NCBI RefSeq assembly: GCF_002269505.1
Contig: NZ_NQKQ01000005.1
Span: 150,076-214,075 of the forward strand
Origin: Pseudomonas fragi
GTDB taxonomy: Bacteria; Pseudomonadota; Gammaproteobacteria; Pseudomonadales; Pseudomonadaceae
Length of the DNA: 64,000 nucleotides
Direction of reading: 5' to 3'
The notes under the pieces: model-generated
The model's input: the letters and a program-made list of their open reading frames with translations, nothing else
The model's database searches: none
What the model was told of the DNA's origin: nothing
Translations under genes and position numbers: made by a program
Shown: one piece after another, positions 7,819-15,744 of the stretch
Position numbering within the stretch: position 1 is the stretch's first letter
Layout: each line of letters begins with the position of its first letter

Positions 7819-8694
7819 CTATCTCAGCTCTTTGGCCAGATCTAACCAAGCCATTGCAGCCGGAGGCAAATGCGCACCGGCACGCCAAGCGAGTGCAATA
7901 TTCCAATCCGTGTGTGGCTCTTCAAGAGGTACTAGAGCGATGCCCGCATGTTTATGTTTTTGCGCAAGCATTCGCGGTAAAAATGCCACCCCTAAACCTG
8001 CAGCTACCAGGTCGGCGATGAAATCAATCTGCCCGCTGCGGGCCGTCACCCGGGGCACAATCCCTCTTCGATCACAAGCGGCCATAATTAATGCGTTAAG
8101 CGCAAACCCCTCATCAAAGAGGATGAATGGCGAATCCGCCAGATCACTGAAGTTCATTCGCTTGCGTCGCGAAAGCGAATGGGCGCTAGGCAGCACAACC
8201 ACTAAAGGCTCGTTGCGCACTTCCTGATAAGCGAAAGTTTCATCGATCGGAATCAGTAGTGCTGCCAAGTCCACCTCTCCGGCCTCCAGGCACTCACACA
8301 GTTTCTTACTACCGTGCTCTATCAGTTCTATATTCACCATCGGATAGCGGCTGCGATAAGTAGCAAACATCTCAGCGAACAATACCCCGGAGCCTACAGG
8401 CGGCAAGCCGATCCGCAGCGTACCGCCCTTCAGGTCGCGCAGTTCATTGATCTCTGCGATCAGATCGTTCCGCTCTGCGAGTAATACCAGTGCGCGCCGA
8501 TAGGCAATCTCACCTGCGGCCGTCAACTCGCTTTTATGGCCGATACGGTTCAGCAGTGGCGTACCTAGCTCATCCTCGAGCGTCCTGACTGCCTTGCTGA
8601 CTGAGGACTGAGTCAAAGACACAACCTCCGCAGCTTGGGAGAAACCTCCCTGGCGCACCACTTCTACAAACACCCGCAGCGTTCTGAGATTCAT
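7819..8694 (-). CDS. LysR-family transcriptional regulator
   Basis: 291 residues. The N-terminal winged helix-turn-helix is clear (MNLRTLRVFVEVVRQGGFSQ, then SQAAEVVSLTQSSVSKAVR), followed by a LysR substrate-binding domain (LRIGLPPVGSGVLFAEMF onward). It diverges from lldD with a 132-base spacer, the usual arrangement for a LysR activator of the neighbouring operon, so it probably responds to lactate or a related hydroxy acid. The spacer holds a dyad (ACTC-N5-GAGT) that could be its site. The inducer is inferred from context only. Confidence 0.9.
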   Translation of the reverse strand: MNLRTLRVFVEVVRQGGFSQAAEVVSLTQSSVSKAVRTLEDELGTPLLNRIGHKSELTAAGEIAYRRALVLLAERNDLIAEINELRDLKGGTLRIGLPPVGSGVLFAEMFATYRSRYPMVNIELIEHGSKKLCECLEAGEVDLAALLIPIDETFAYQEVRNEPLVVVLPSAHSLSRRKRMNFSDLADSPFILFDEGFALNALIMAACDRRGIVPRVTARSGQIDFIADLVAAGLGVAFLPRMLAQKHKHAGIALVPLEEPHTDWNIALAWRAGAHLPPAAMAWLDLAKELR

Positions 8695-8710
8695 GTGTAT
8701 TCCAATAGCG

Positions 8711-8723
8711 ACTCAATTCGAGT
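8711..8723. promoter_or_regulatory. Candidate LysR-type binding dyad between lysR and lldD
   Basis: ACTC AATTC GAGT is a 4-bp dyad with a 5-base centre in the divergent spacer. It lies just upstream of the lysR start and about 105 bases before lldD, a usual place for a LysR recognition site. Confidence 0.4.
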
Positions 8724-8826
8724 AGAAAAAGTTATTTTTATCATACTCAACAATCCCTTATCGTGAAATTCACTCAGCAACGTCCTACGTCGCTGAAATT
8801 TTCTAGAGACCTAGGAGTTGTAGATA

Positions 8827-9966
8827 ATGATTATTTCATCGGCATCCGACTATCGAGAAGCCGCGAGACGCAAATTGCCGCGATTTCTGTTCGACTACAT
8901 CGACGGCGGCGCCTATGCCGAACACACAATGCGTGCCAATAGCGCTGACCTCGCCAGCATCAGCTTGCGTCAACGCATCTTGAGAAATGTTGACAGTTTG
9001 AGTCTCAAGACGACGCTCTTTGGAAAGGAACAGAGTCTGCCGATCATCCTCAGCCCCGTCGGACTGACCGGTATGTATGCCCGTCGTGGTGAAGTACAAG
9101 CGGCCAAGGCTGCGGCCACGAAAGGCATTCCCTTTTGCCTGTCCACAGTATCGGTCTGCTCGATTGAAGAGGTTAGTTCCCAGAGTTCGCAATCGATCTG
9201 GTTTCAACTCTATGTGCTCAAGGATCGCGGATTTATGCGTAATGCCCTAGAGCGTGCTCAAGCAGCCGGCGTTACCACGCTGGTGTTCACCGTAGACATG
9301 CCGACGCCAGGCGCTCGTTACCGTGATGCCCACTCGGGCATGTCTGGGCCACTCGCAGCTTCACGGCGCATCCTGCAAGCCACCACTAGGCCGGATTGGG
9401 CGTTTAATGTCGGTATCCTCGGTCGTCCGCATGATTTGGGCAACATCTCCAAGTACCTGGGCAAAGCCACCACCCTGGAAGATTATGTTGGCTGGTTAGG
9501 CAATAACTTCGACCCCTCTATCAGCTGGAAGGACCTGGAATGGATCCGCGAGTTTTGGAAGGGCCCGATGATTATCAAGGGCATCCTTGATCCACAGGAC
9601 GCCAAGGACGCAGTAAGTTTCGGCGCTGATGGCATCGTGGTCTCCAACCACGGCGGTCGCCAATTGGACGGTGTGCTGTCCACCGCTAGGGCTTTGCCTC
9701 CCATCGCCGAAGTAGTGGGTGATGACCTGACGGTGCTGGTGGACTCTGGCATTCGTTCCGGGCTGGATGTTGTGCGCATGCTCGCCTTAGGCGCCAAGGC
9801 ATGCCTGCTGGGGCGCTCGACGGTTTACGCTCTGGCCGCCGACGGACAGCACGGGGTAGAGAATATGCTGGATATCTTCTCGCAAGAAATGCGCGTGGCA
9901 ATGACGCTCACTGGTGTTACCTCGATTGACAAGATCGATCGAACCGCATTGGTTCCAGTTGAGTAA
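8827..9966 (+). CDS. lldD: FMN-dependent L-lactate dehydrogenase
   Basis: 379 residues, full family length. It oxidises L-lactate to pyruvate and passes electrons to the quinone pool at the inner membrane. The start [18 protein letters not shown] matches E. coli LldD closely, as do the FMN-binding segments (APVG-type [32 protein letters not shown]). The catalytic His is in [10 protein letters not shown] near residue 275. CTAGGAGTTG precedes the ATG. It is followed after 13 bases by a FUSC-family membrane protein and is divergent from a LysR gene, so it is not in the usual lldPDR arrangement with a lactate permease. Confidence 0.95.
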   Translation: MIISSASDYREAARRKLPRFLFDYIDGGAYAEHTMRANSADLASISLRQRILRNVDSLSLKTTLFGKEQSLPIILSPVGLTGMYARRGEVQAAKAAATKGIPFCLSTVSVCSIEEVSSQSSQSIWFQLYVLKDRGFMRNALERAQAAGVTTLVFTVDMPTPGARYRDAHSGMSGPLAASRRILQATTRPDWAFNVGILGRPHDLGNISKYLGKATTLEDYVGWLGNNFDPSISWKDLEWIREFWKGPMIIKGILDPQDAKDAVSFGADGIVVSNHGGRQLDGVLSTARALPPIAEVVGDDLTVLVDSGIRSGLDVVRMLALGAKACLLGRSTVYALAADGQHGVENMLDIFSQEMRVAMTLTGVTSIDKIDRTALVPVE

Positions 9967-9979
9967 TGAAGGTTCGATC

Positions 9980-11008
9980 ATGTCGCAATCACTGACCGTT
10001 AAGATGTTGGAAGCGGTACGCAATGTACCGATTGGCTACGTAGTGTGTGGTGGTGTTGTCTGTACTGTGCCGGCGCTCCTCGCGGCTCGCTTACACAACC
10101 CCTTGTTCTGTTGGTCAGCGATTGCCGCATTCTGGAGCTATCTGTCGATTCCGAGCGATAAGTCCCCAAAGGGTTGTATCTTCGGCCTGGTTTTCGGCAT
10201 CACCGGCGCCGTGGCGTCAGGGCTAGGTGCTTGGACGATGGTATGGCCGCAACTGGCTATAGCACTGTCGGCCCTCTTTGCGTTTGCTGGCGCTTACGCC
10301 CAGGTTTGCGGCGCGCGCATTAGCATTCCCGCTTTGCTGACAGCGACGGCATTTGCGGTATCCACTGCATTCCCGGCAAAGGACTTTGCCCAGGGATTTG
10401 CTTATGCACGTTACTTTCTATATGGCAGCCTATGGGCTACAGGCTCCGCATTGCTGTTCCAATGGTGTCAGTACGACCAGCCTGATGCTGCAAAGCGGCC
10501 AGTTTTATGGTCGGCACTCAGAACAAATTTCACACCGAAATCTAACTTCTTTCTGCATGGGCTTCGCGTTGCGCTGTCGGGAGCACTGTCAGTTTGGTTG
10601 GTTCAATTGTGGTCGTTGCATTACGGATACTGGATGACCCTTACGGTGTTTCTGATCATGCAGCCCTACATGCATTCAACGTTGAGGATGTCTCTGGAGC
10701 GAGTCGGCGGCACCTTCTTAGGGGGAGCCATTGCTGCCGTTCTTGGTTACGCAATCCATGATCCGTTTTTGTTGGCTGCACTGATACTGCCTGTTTCTAT
10801 TGGCACCCTGGCAGGGCGCTCTGTGAGCCACATCAGCTATTTGATGTTCCTCACTCCACATTTCATACTGGTCGCGCAGGTTGGCCAGTCAGGAGGATCG
10901 GAGCTGGATTTGGTATTTCTACGAATGCTCTACAGCACCGGTGGTGCACTTTTAGCGATCATCGCTTCGCTTGTGATTTTTCCTCGCTGGCAAACGGCTG
11001 AGCCGTAG
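9980..11008 (+). CDS. FUSC-family membrane protein (AaeB-like aromatic acid exporter)
   Basis: 342 residues from the ATG at 9980 (AAGG upstream); an upstream in-frame ATG inside lldD is less likely. Hydrophobic segments come in two blocks (about residues 20-165 and 205-330) separated by a short polar stretch (DQPDAAKRPVLWSALRTNF), the internal duplication seen in fusaric-acid-resistance/AaeB-type exporters. The second block has the FUSC-like core HYGYWMTLTVFLIMQPYMHS. It lies 13 bases behind lldD and is probably co-transcribed. The substrate is unknown; an organic acid linked to LldD chemistry would fit. Confidence 0.8.
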   Translation: MSQSLTVKMLEAVRNVPIGYVVCGGVVCTVPALLAARLHNPLFCWSAIAAFWSYLSIPSDKSPKGCIFGLVFGITGAVASGLGAWTMVWPQLAIALSALFAFAGAYAQVCGARISIPALLTATAFAVSTAFPAKDFAQGFAYARYFLYGSLWATGSALLFQWCQYDQPDAAKRPVLWSALRTNFTPKSNFFLHGLRVALSGALSVWLVQLWSLHYGYWMTLTVFLIMQPYMHSTLRMSLERVGGTFLGGAIAAVLGYAIHDPFLLAALILPVSIGTLAGRSVSHISYLMFLTPHFILVAQVGQSGGSELDLVFLRMLYSTGGALLAIIASLVIFPRWQTAEP

Positions 11009-11024
11009 AGGACTAGGGGAGTGT

Positions 11025-11112
11025 TTCCTAGACCGCCGGTTTGAAAGCCCCTTCCCGTGCAGCCAACCAGTAACACCGCGCAAAAACTCAGTAATAGGCT
11101 CCGCGTGAACAT
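11025..11112 (-). pseudogene. Truncated third copy of the 103-residue lipoprotein gene
   Basis: It encodes MFTRSLLLSFCAVLLVGCTGRGFQ, nearly the same signal peptide and lipobox as the intact paralogues at 12436 and 12841, including the AGGAAGAACGCC ribosome site. After GFQ the similarity ends at about 11025, and the frame runs on with unrelated sequence antisense to the FUSC gene until a stop at 10930. About 75 residues of mature lipoprotein are lost. The breakpoint is about 20 bases beyond the FUSC stop codon. Confidence 0.75.
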
Positions 11113-11335
11113 GGCGTTCTTCCTCATGGTTTGACTCGGATGTTTGTAGGCCCTGATCGTGCCGTAGTCACGTGCGCCCTATCAAAGAGCGCTATACCCC
11201 CTCTACAGGTGCTTGTCATGCGATGAGAGGCGGGAGGGCTGAGCATCTAGAGCGTCGTTCGGGAATGGTTCTTTTCATGGTATGCCTTTTGTTTTGTTTG
11301 ATAGTTATCTGCTTTTAAAGGTTTTATTGCGCTTG

Positions 11336-11352
11336 TTGATAATAGAGTGGGA
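11336..11352 (+). repeat. Copy 2 of the 17-base direct repeat TTGATAATAGAGTGGGA
   Basis: Identical to 6976-6992. The two copies flank 4.36 kb containing the gene remnant, lysR, lldD, the FUSC gene and the truncated lipoprotein gene. Confidence 0.7.
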
Positions 11353-11404
11353 ATGATTAGACGTCCGGCACTGACCGGCACGATCTAGCAAGAAACACCC
11401 TGAA

Positions 11405-11434
11405 GCCCGCTTAATTGCGGGCTTTTGGCTTTTT
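11405..11434 (+). terminator. Intrinsic terminator
   Basis: GCCCGC, loop TTAATT, GCGGGC, then TTTTGGCTTTTT. The stem is 6 bp and begins exactly 69 bases after the start of the 17-base repeat, as in the copy at 7044. Confidence 0.75.
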
Positions 11435-11516
11435 GGGTCTGGCAAATTCTGGCAGCTGTGTGCATCGCCAGGCACTGTGTTTAGGTGGCTTGGTATGGAG
11501 CCGCGCTGATTACGGG

Positions 11517-12059
11517 CTAGAAGTTATCAATCGCGTTACACATCGACACCTTGCCATCAGGCTTAGGCTCGACAGCTACCCATTGCTTGCCGTCAGCTGA
11601 AAGCTCATCCAGCAGGAATGAACAGTCTGCCGACATCGATGCCTGCACCTGGTAATCCACCCCGGGCCGAGGTACGAAGGTCATGGTTTTGGCACACTGC
11701 CGGGCATATTGCAGGCGCCCCAGGTAATGGAACGCGATCGGCTTGTTCGCCGGCACCACAAGCTCTGACGAGACTGCACCTGCCAACGAATAGATCGGCC
11801 CGGCAATGCCGAGGTTTTCGCCGTTATGGTCGGGGAAGCCGGATTTCGCCGATGCCATCACTCCCGCGCCGGGCACATTCCAGTCCAGGCAATCACGCCC
11901 CGGCACGGCGCGCACCAGGCCGTCGGTGAGCAGACGAATACGGGCAGTCTCGCCGCTCTGCGGGGGTATGTAGCCGGAGGACAGCGAACGCACGTTTGCC
12001 ACTTGGCCGCAGCCACTGAGCGCTAGCAGAACCGCGGGGATTACAGTGAACAGTCTCAT
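11517..12059 (-). CDS. Hypothetical lipoprotein
   Basis: 180 residues from the ATG at 12059, chosen because it places a clean lipoprotein signal (MRLFTVIPAVLLALSGCGQ) at the start; a longer frame to 12134 adds an unlikely basic leader. The mature part has several cysteines (RDCLDW, RQCAKT, ADCSF, SMCNA) that could pair in the periplasm. No known domain is recognised. It is the last gene of a run of four lipoprotein genes on the reverse strand with gaps of 25-93 bases, probably one operon. Confidence 0.75.
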   Translation of the reverse strand: MRLFTVIPAVLLALSGCGQVANVRSLSSGYIPPQSGETARIRLLTDGLVRAVPGRDCLDWNVPGAGVMASAKSGFPDHNGENLGIAGPIYSLAGAVSSELVVPANKPIAFHYLGRLQYARQCAKTMTFVPRPGVDYQVQASMSADCSFLLDELSADGKQWVAVEPKPDGKVSMCNAIDNF

Positions 12060-12084
12060 CAGGCAATCGACTCGCAGGGGCAGG

Positions 12085-12411
12085 TTAAGGCTGGCGGCAG
12101 TTCTGGCTGACTGACAGATGCGGCGCAGGTTCATAGGTCACGCGCTGCAAACCATCGCCGTCCTGGAACAGGAAGTACTTGGTGCGACAGTCCTTGAACA
12201 TTGTCGAGTAACCCTCGGCCCGGAAGCCTTGACCGTCCACCTGTTTGGTCACGGTATTGTTGCGGCTGACCACTTCAAGCACTTTTTGATAGCTGTCCCC
12301 CATGTTGACCCCGGGTTCGCCGGTGATGGCGGTCGAGGAGGTGCAGCCGCCCAGTGTTGCTGCCGCCAACACCAATGCGGTGCCGTACAGTCCGTTGCGT
12401 AGATCGTTCAT
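12085..12411 (-). CDS. Small hypothetical lipoprotein
   Basis: 108 residues with signal peptide and lipobox (LAAATLGGC, Cys 23) and a ribosome site AGGGA just before the ATG. The mature part contains GEPGVNMGDSYQKVLEVV and ends with a Cys-containing tail. Its general plan (short lipoprotein with a helical turn then strands) recalls BamE-like small lipoproteins, but the similarity is too weak to name it. It lies between two other lipoprotein genes on the same strand. Confidence 0.75.
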   Translation of the reverse strand: MNDLRNGLYGTALVLAAATLGGCTSSTAITGEPGVNMGDSYQKVLEVVSRNNTVTKQVDGQGFRAEGYSTMFKDCRTKYFLFQDGDGLQRVTYEPAPHLSVSQNCRQP

Positions 12412-12435
12412 TCCCTGTGTCCTTTTGGTGACGGA

Positions 12436-12747
12436 TTAACGGCGGCCGTCGCACACCGGCGATTCTCCGATACGACCGAGCTTGCACATGTCCACGTTAT
12501 CTTTGCGTTTGTAGCCTGCGTCTTTCATGCAATAGAAGTTCAGTAACCTCACATCGATTGGCGACCTGTCTCCTGCGCCATCAACATTGGTATATCCGCA
12601 CGCACGCATCGCAGCAATGATCCCGGTCTGCGATACGCCCTCCTTGTACCATTTTGTGTAATCCGGAGCCGGCGGTTGAAAGCCCCTGCCTGTGCAGCCG
12701 ATCAGTATCAAAGCGCAAAAACTCAACAGCAGGTTTCTGCTAAACAT
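12436..12747 (-). CDS. Lipoprotein paralogue A of a tandem pair
   Basis: 103 residues from the ATG at 12747, which has AGGAAGG at the right spacing; an in-frame ATG 15 bases upstream is the alternative. The lipobox is LILIGC. The mature part has DYTKWYKEGVSQTGIIAAMR, then ACGYTN, FYCMKDAGY and a C-terminal MCKLGRIGESPVCDGRR. Four cysteines are conserved with paralogue B, and identity by eye is about 70%. The WYK...AMRACGY pattern is seen in small Gram-negative lipoproteins of unknown function. Confidence 0.8.
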   Translation of the reverse strand: MFSRNLLLSFCALILIGCTGRGFQPPAPDYTKWYKEGVSQTGIIAAMRACGYTNVDGAGDRSPIDVRLLNFYCMKDAGYKRKDNVDMCKLGRIGESPVCDGRR

Positions 12748-12840
12748 GGCGTCCTTCCTCATGATATGACTCGGACAACCTGTGATACGCCGTTGCCTGA
12801 TGCTTTCTGGACAGGCCAGAGCATTCCGGCGCGCAGATCA

Positions 12841-13152
12841 TTACCGGCGGCCTTCGCACACGGGTGACTCGCCAATACGGCCTAGCTTGCACAGGTCGAT
12901 TTTATCCCTGCGCGAGAACCCTGCATCTTTCATGCAGTAGAACCGGGTCAGCACAACATCAATCGGCGAGGTATCTCCCACGCCATCAAGATTGGTATAT
13001 CCGCAAGCACGCATGGCGTTGTCGACGCCTGATTGAGTGACCCCCTTTTTGTACCACTGCGTGTAGTCGCCTGGCGGAGGTTGAAAGCCTCTTCCTGTGC
13101 AGCCAACCAGTAACACAGCGCAAAAACTCAGCAACAGGCCCTTCGTGCACAT
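12841..13152 (-). CDS. Lipoprotein paralogue B of a tandem pair
   Basis: 103 residues, the same length as paralogue A, with AAGGAAGAACGCC before the ATG. The lipobox is LLVGC. The mature part is DYTQWYKKGVTQSGVDNAMR, ACGYTNLDG, FYCMKDAGF and LCKLGRIGESPVCEGRR. It is separated from paralogue A by 93 bases, and upstream sequence is conserved with the truncated third copy at 11112. Together these indicate repeated local duplication. The function is unknown; an outer-membrane or periplasmic location is inferred from the lipobox. Confidence 0.8.
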   Translation of the reverse strand: MCTKGLLLSFCAVLLVGCTGRGFQPPPGDYTQWYKKGVTQSGVDNAMRACGYTNLDGVGDTSPIDVVLTRFYCMKDAGFSRRDKIDLCKLGRIGESPVCEGRR

Positions 13153-13268
13153 GGCGTTCTTCCTTGGGTTTTGACGCGGGTAGAGTGTGATGCGCCAACA
13201 TCGTATAGGGAACTTTCATTCAACAAATGGTTCCATACTGTCCTTCACTCAGACTGTTCAAGGATCGA

Positions 13269-13826
13269 ATGAAAACTTATCTGGCAGTTCCGTTAGCAAT
13301 CACACTCGCCCTTGTGATGACCGGTTGCAGTAGCCGTAAGGCGGGTGATCTCACTTCAACGCCGGTCGTACCACTGGTCATGAATGACCATCAAGCCAGC
13401 TTGACCTTCCGTACCATCGGCGGGGAGGGTGATCACCCTGTCAGTTACATGTACGGGTATTCCGACGGTCGAATGGATGACGCGGGTGATCGTGTTTATG
13501 ACACGGCTTACTTCAAACGCATACCGGCCTATCTGAAGAGAATTGGCGGTGGCACTGACAGCATCAGCAAGCTGGTCGATGCAGACAAAGTGGTGCACGT
13601 GGAAGGGACGGTCAAGGCCAAGCAGTTCACCTTCAACGGTATTCCAATGCCTACGCCGTTCGACAAAGAGCAGCCTGTTGCGCAGCAATTCACGCCACAA
13701 GCCAAGAAGAATTACGTGGTTGAAACCGTTATCGCCGACACTTGGGTCATGAGCGTGTATGAAGTCAGCGCCACCGGTGAGCGCAAAAGTATTGGCGTTC
13801 GAAAAAATGATGGCGCCGCAGACTGA
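13269..13826 (+). CDS. Hypothetical lipoprotein
   Basis: 185 residues from the ATG at 13269, giving the signal MKTYLAVPLAITLALVMTGC with a good lipobox; a start at 13227 would bury it. The mature domain (ASLTFRTIGGEGDHPVSYMY onward) looks beta-rich, has no further cysteines, and is not a family I recognise. It is transcribed divergently from the lipoprotein operon and followed by a strong terminator at 13862. Confidence 0.8.
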   Translation: MKTYLAVPLAITLALVMTGCSSRKAGDLTSTPVVPLVMNDHQASLTFRTIGGEGDHPVSYMYGYSDGRMDDAGDRVYDTAYFKRIPAYLKRIGGGTDSISKLVDADKVVHVEGTVKAKQFTFNGIPMPTPFDKEQPVAQQFTPQAKKNYVVETVIADTWVMSVYEVSATGERKSIGVRKNDGAAD

Positions 13827-13861
13827 CTGAGCAGGCAAGAGCATAAGTCCGGTGTGATGTG

Positions 13862-13898
13862 AAAAAGGCGATCATCCCTTGGTGTTGATCGCCTTTTT
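13862..13898 (+). terminator. Intrinsic terminator after the lipoprotein gene
   Basis: AAAAAGGCGATCA and TGATCGCCTTTTTT form a stem of about 13 bp around a short loop. The T tract suits + strand transcription; the complementary A run allows use on the other strand too. Confidence 0.85.
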
Positions 13899-14127
13899 TG
13901 TGGTCGGCGTTCTAAACCATCAAACTTTCGACGCCAATTATTTGAACGTCGCACTTGCTCAAAAGGCAATTGAGCTTAGTTCGATTGATTCATACGCGTT
14001 ATTAAAACTTCATCCATAAATAATAAGGTATCAACCAAAACAATTGGTTAGGCGTGCTGTTTTTGCTGAAGTCAAAATACTGACAATAAAAGCCAGTTGC
14101 ATCCTCCCTATAAGTCGGTGATTTATC

Positions 14128-14784
14128 ATGATCAAGATCATGGCCTTCTTGTTAATAGGAGTTGTTACTGCAGGATGCAACGGATTCGTGAAACCCGACC
14201 TGTCGGGGCCGGTTAATGACGCGTACTTTCCAGTCTTTTCAGGCTTTCCCATGCCGTTTATGTACATGGCCTCGGCCGTGCAATGGAATGAGGATTACGC
14301 CGTCACAACAGGGCACACGCCCTTTATCCCCAACGTTGCATACCGTTGCAGCACACACTGCGATCTGGTCTTTATCAAGCATAAAGCCAATGGCCACTAC
14401 CCTGCATGGCGTGCATCGCGCGTGGGCGAGAGCATTACGGCCGTGGGCGTGAGCCCTTACCTTGTGACCACAACGGGCAAGGGCAGGGTTTATAAAACAC
14501 CCTTCAGCAATACCGAAGAACGTAGCGGTGACCTGTATGCCATCCATGATGCCCCGCTGGTCAAGGGCATGTCGGGTGGGCCGGTAATCGCCAGTGACGG
14601 TTGTGTGGTGGGGATCAATGCCGGTTTCTATTCGACCAGCCTGAACAGTGCGATAACGTTGCCCGAGCTGAAAAGCGCGCAGAGGGTCAGCATCTTTATT
14701 CCGTACTCTATTGTTGCCCGCGAATGGCGGATGTTGCAGGCGCAGCTTGATGGGGGGCATGGCTCGAAGTTTGCGACCAAGTAA
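14128..14784 (+). CDS. Trypsin-like serine protease lipoprotein
   Basis: 218 residues with a lipoprotein signal (MIKIMAFLLIGVVTAGC, Cys 17). A chymotrypsin-fold catalytic triad can be read: His63 in VTTGHTP, Asp79 in CDLVFIKH, and Ser149 in KGMSGGPV. The GxSGGP motif and a following VVGINAGF strand are typical of S1-family proteases. The domain lacks a PDZ region, so it is not a DegP-type protease. Lipid anchoring suggests action at the outer membrane. The start could instead be the ATG at 14140. Substrates are unknown; it neighbours several small lipoproteins. Confidence 0.8.
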   Translation: MIKIMAFLLIGVVTAGCNGFVKPDLSGPVNDAYFPVFSGFPMPFMYMASAVQWNEDYAVTTGHTPFIPNVAYRCSTHCDLVFIKHKANGHYPAWRASRVGESITAVGVSPYLVTTTGKGRVYKTPFSNTEERSGDLYAIHDAPLVKGMSGGPVIASDGCVVGINAGFYSTSLNSAITLPELKSAQRVSIFIPYSIVAREWRMLQAQLDGGHGSKFATK

Positions 14785-14797
14785 AAAAGCCCCTCAA

Positions 14798-14826
14798 CCA
14801 GCCCTCTCCTGGAGGGAGAGGGCTGG
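14798..14826. repeat. Hairpin of the CCCTCTCC/GGAGAGGG repeat family
   Basis: CCAGCCCTCTCC and GGAGAGGGCTGG form a 12-bp perfect stem between the protease and treR 3' ends. Related hairpins occur at 53705 and 57142. It may serve as a bidirectional terminator. Confidence 0.8.
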
Positions 14827-14845
14827 GGCAAGGGTGCTTTTGATG

Positions 14846-15550
14846 TCAACGCCGCGCCACATCCGAAAAGTAGAACTTGTCCAGCGTGTGCCGTGACTCG
14901 GTGTACTCGAACTGGCGCCCATCTTGTAAAAACGTCTGGTTGCTCACCACGATCACATGGCTCTGACCGTCCAGGTCCAGGTGCTGCTGGTCGTCCTTGC
15001 TGCGCGGCACCGCTTCGATGGTGCGCTGGGCATAGCTGATCTGCAGGTTCAGGGTCTGCTCGATGTAGGCGTAGATCGAGTGCTCGGCAATGTCCTGATC
15101 CAGCCCCGGGATCAAGTCATTGACAAAATGGTTGATGTCCAGAATCACGCGCTTGCCATCAATATGGCGTACACGCTTGATCCGGGTGATCAGGCTGCCC
15201 GCTTCAGCATCGAACTTTTCGCACAGTGCGCCTTCGAGCGGGAAACGGGTGAACTCCACCACGTTGGTACAGACGTTGCCGCCCAGGCGCGGGTAAGTCT
15301 CCTGAAAGCTGACGATACCGCCTAACTGGAACTCGATCGGGCTGGATGACAACACGAAGGTGCCCTTGCCGTGGATTTTCTGTGCAAAACCACGCTCCTG
15401 CAGTTGTTCTATGGCCTTGCGCACTGTGCCACGGCTGGCCCCGTAGCTCGCCATCAACTCGGCTTCGGACGGCAGGCGGGCACCGCGGGCCAGGCGTTCA
15501 GTGGTGATACTGGCAAGCAGATCCGTGTAGATCTGATTGTATTTAGTCAT
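14846..15550 (-). CDS. treR: Trehalose operon repressor, GntR family
   Basis: 234 residues from the ATG at 15550 (MTKYNQIYTDLLASITTERL); the longer upstream frame is not GntR-like. The N-terminal GntR winged helix is clear (ARLPSEAELMASYGASRGTV, then RKAIEQLQERGFAQKIHGKG), followed by a UTRA ligand domain that binds the inducer, trehalose-6-phosphate in this family. It is divergent from treB, with two matching palindromic sites in between. It probably represses the treB-treC operon and itself. Confidence 0.92.
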   Translation of the reverse strand: MTKYNQIYTDLLASITTERLARGARLPSEAELMASYGASRGTVRKAIEQLQERGFAQKIHGKGTFVLSSSPIEFQLGGIVSFQETYPRLGGNVCTNVVEFTRFPLEGALCEKFDAEAGSLITRIKRVRHIDGKRVILDINHFVNDLIPGLDQDIAEHSIYAYIEQTLNLQISYAQRTIEAVPRSKDDQQHLDLDGQSHVIVVSNQTFLQDGRQFEYTESRHTLDKFYFSDVARR

Positions 15551-15639
15551 GGCGAGGGCTCTATACCGATTGGGCTCGGGGCCCGGAACCTTAAGGGCTG
15601 AAGGGAAGGCAGCGCAAGTGCGCGGCGGATAAATCGCAA

Positions 15640-15681
15640 ACTCGTCTGTACCAGTTGTTGCTTTAACTCGTACAGACGAGT
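15640..15681. promoter_or_regulatory. Two TreR operator sites
   Basis: ACTCGTCTGTACCAGT (15640-15655) and ACTCGTACAGACGAGT (15666-15681) are 16-base palindromes of the same type; the second is perfect in its ACTCGT/ACGAGT arms. Their centres are 26 bases apart. They lie between treR and treB, so binding could control both directions. Confidence 0.75.
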
Positions 15682-15744
15682 ATTTTTTACTTCGGCGTGC
15701 TGCCACAACGACGCTCCATAATAAAAATCAAGCGGAGAACACGC

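Larger units (their letters stand above)
11128..11516. other. Intergenic region with second repeat copy and terminator
   Basis: No gene is supported. It contains a segment at 11155-11228 similar to 7189-7276 (shared GTAGTCA, GCGCT, GTCATGCGAT), the second TTGATAATAGAGTGGGA copy, and a terminator hairpin at 11405-11434. Confidence 0.6.

Noticed and set aside
6976..11352. 17-base repeats considered as phage or island attachment sites
   Set aside because: No integrase or tRNA gene is adjacent, and each copy is tied to a terminator, so an att role is not supported.
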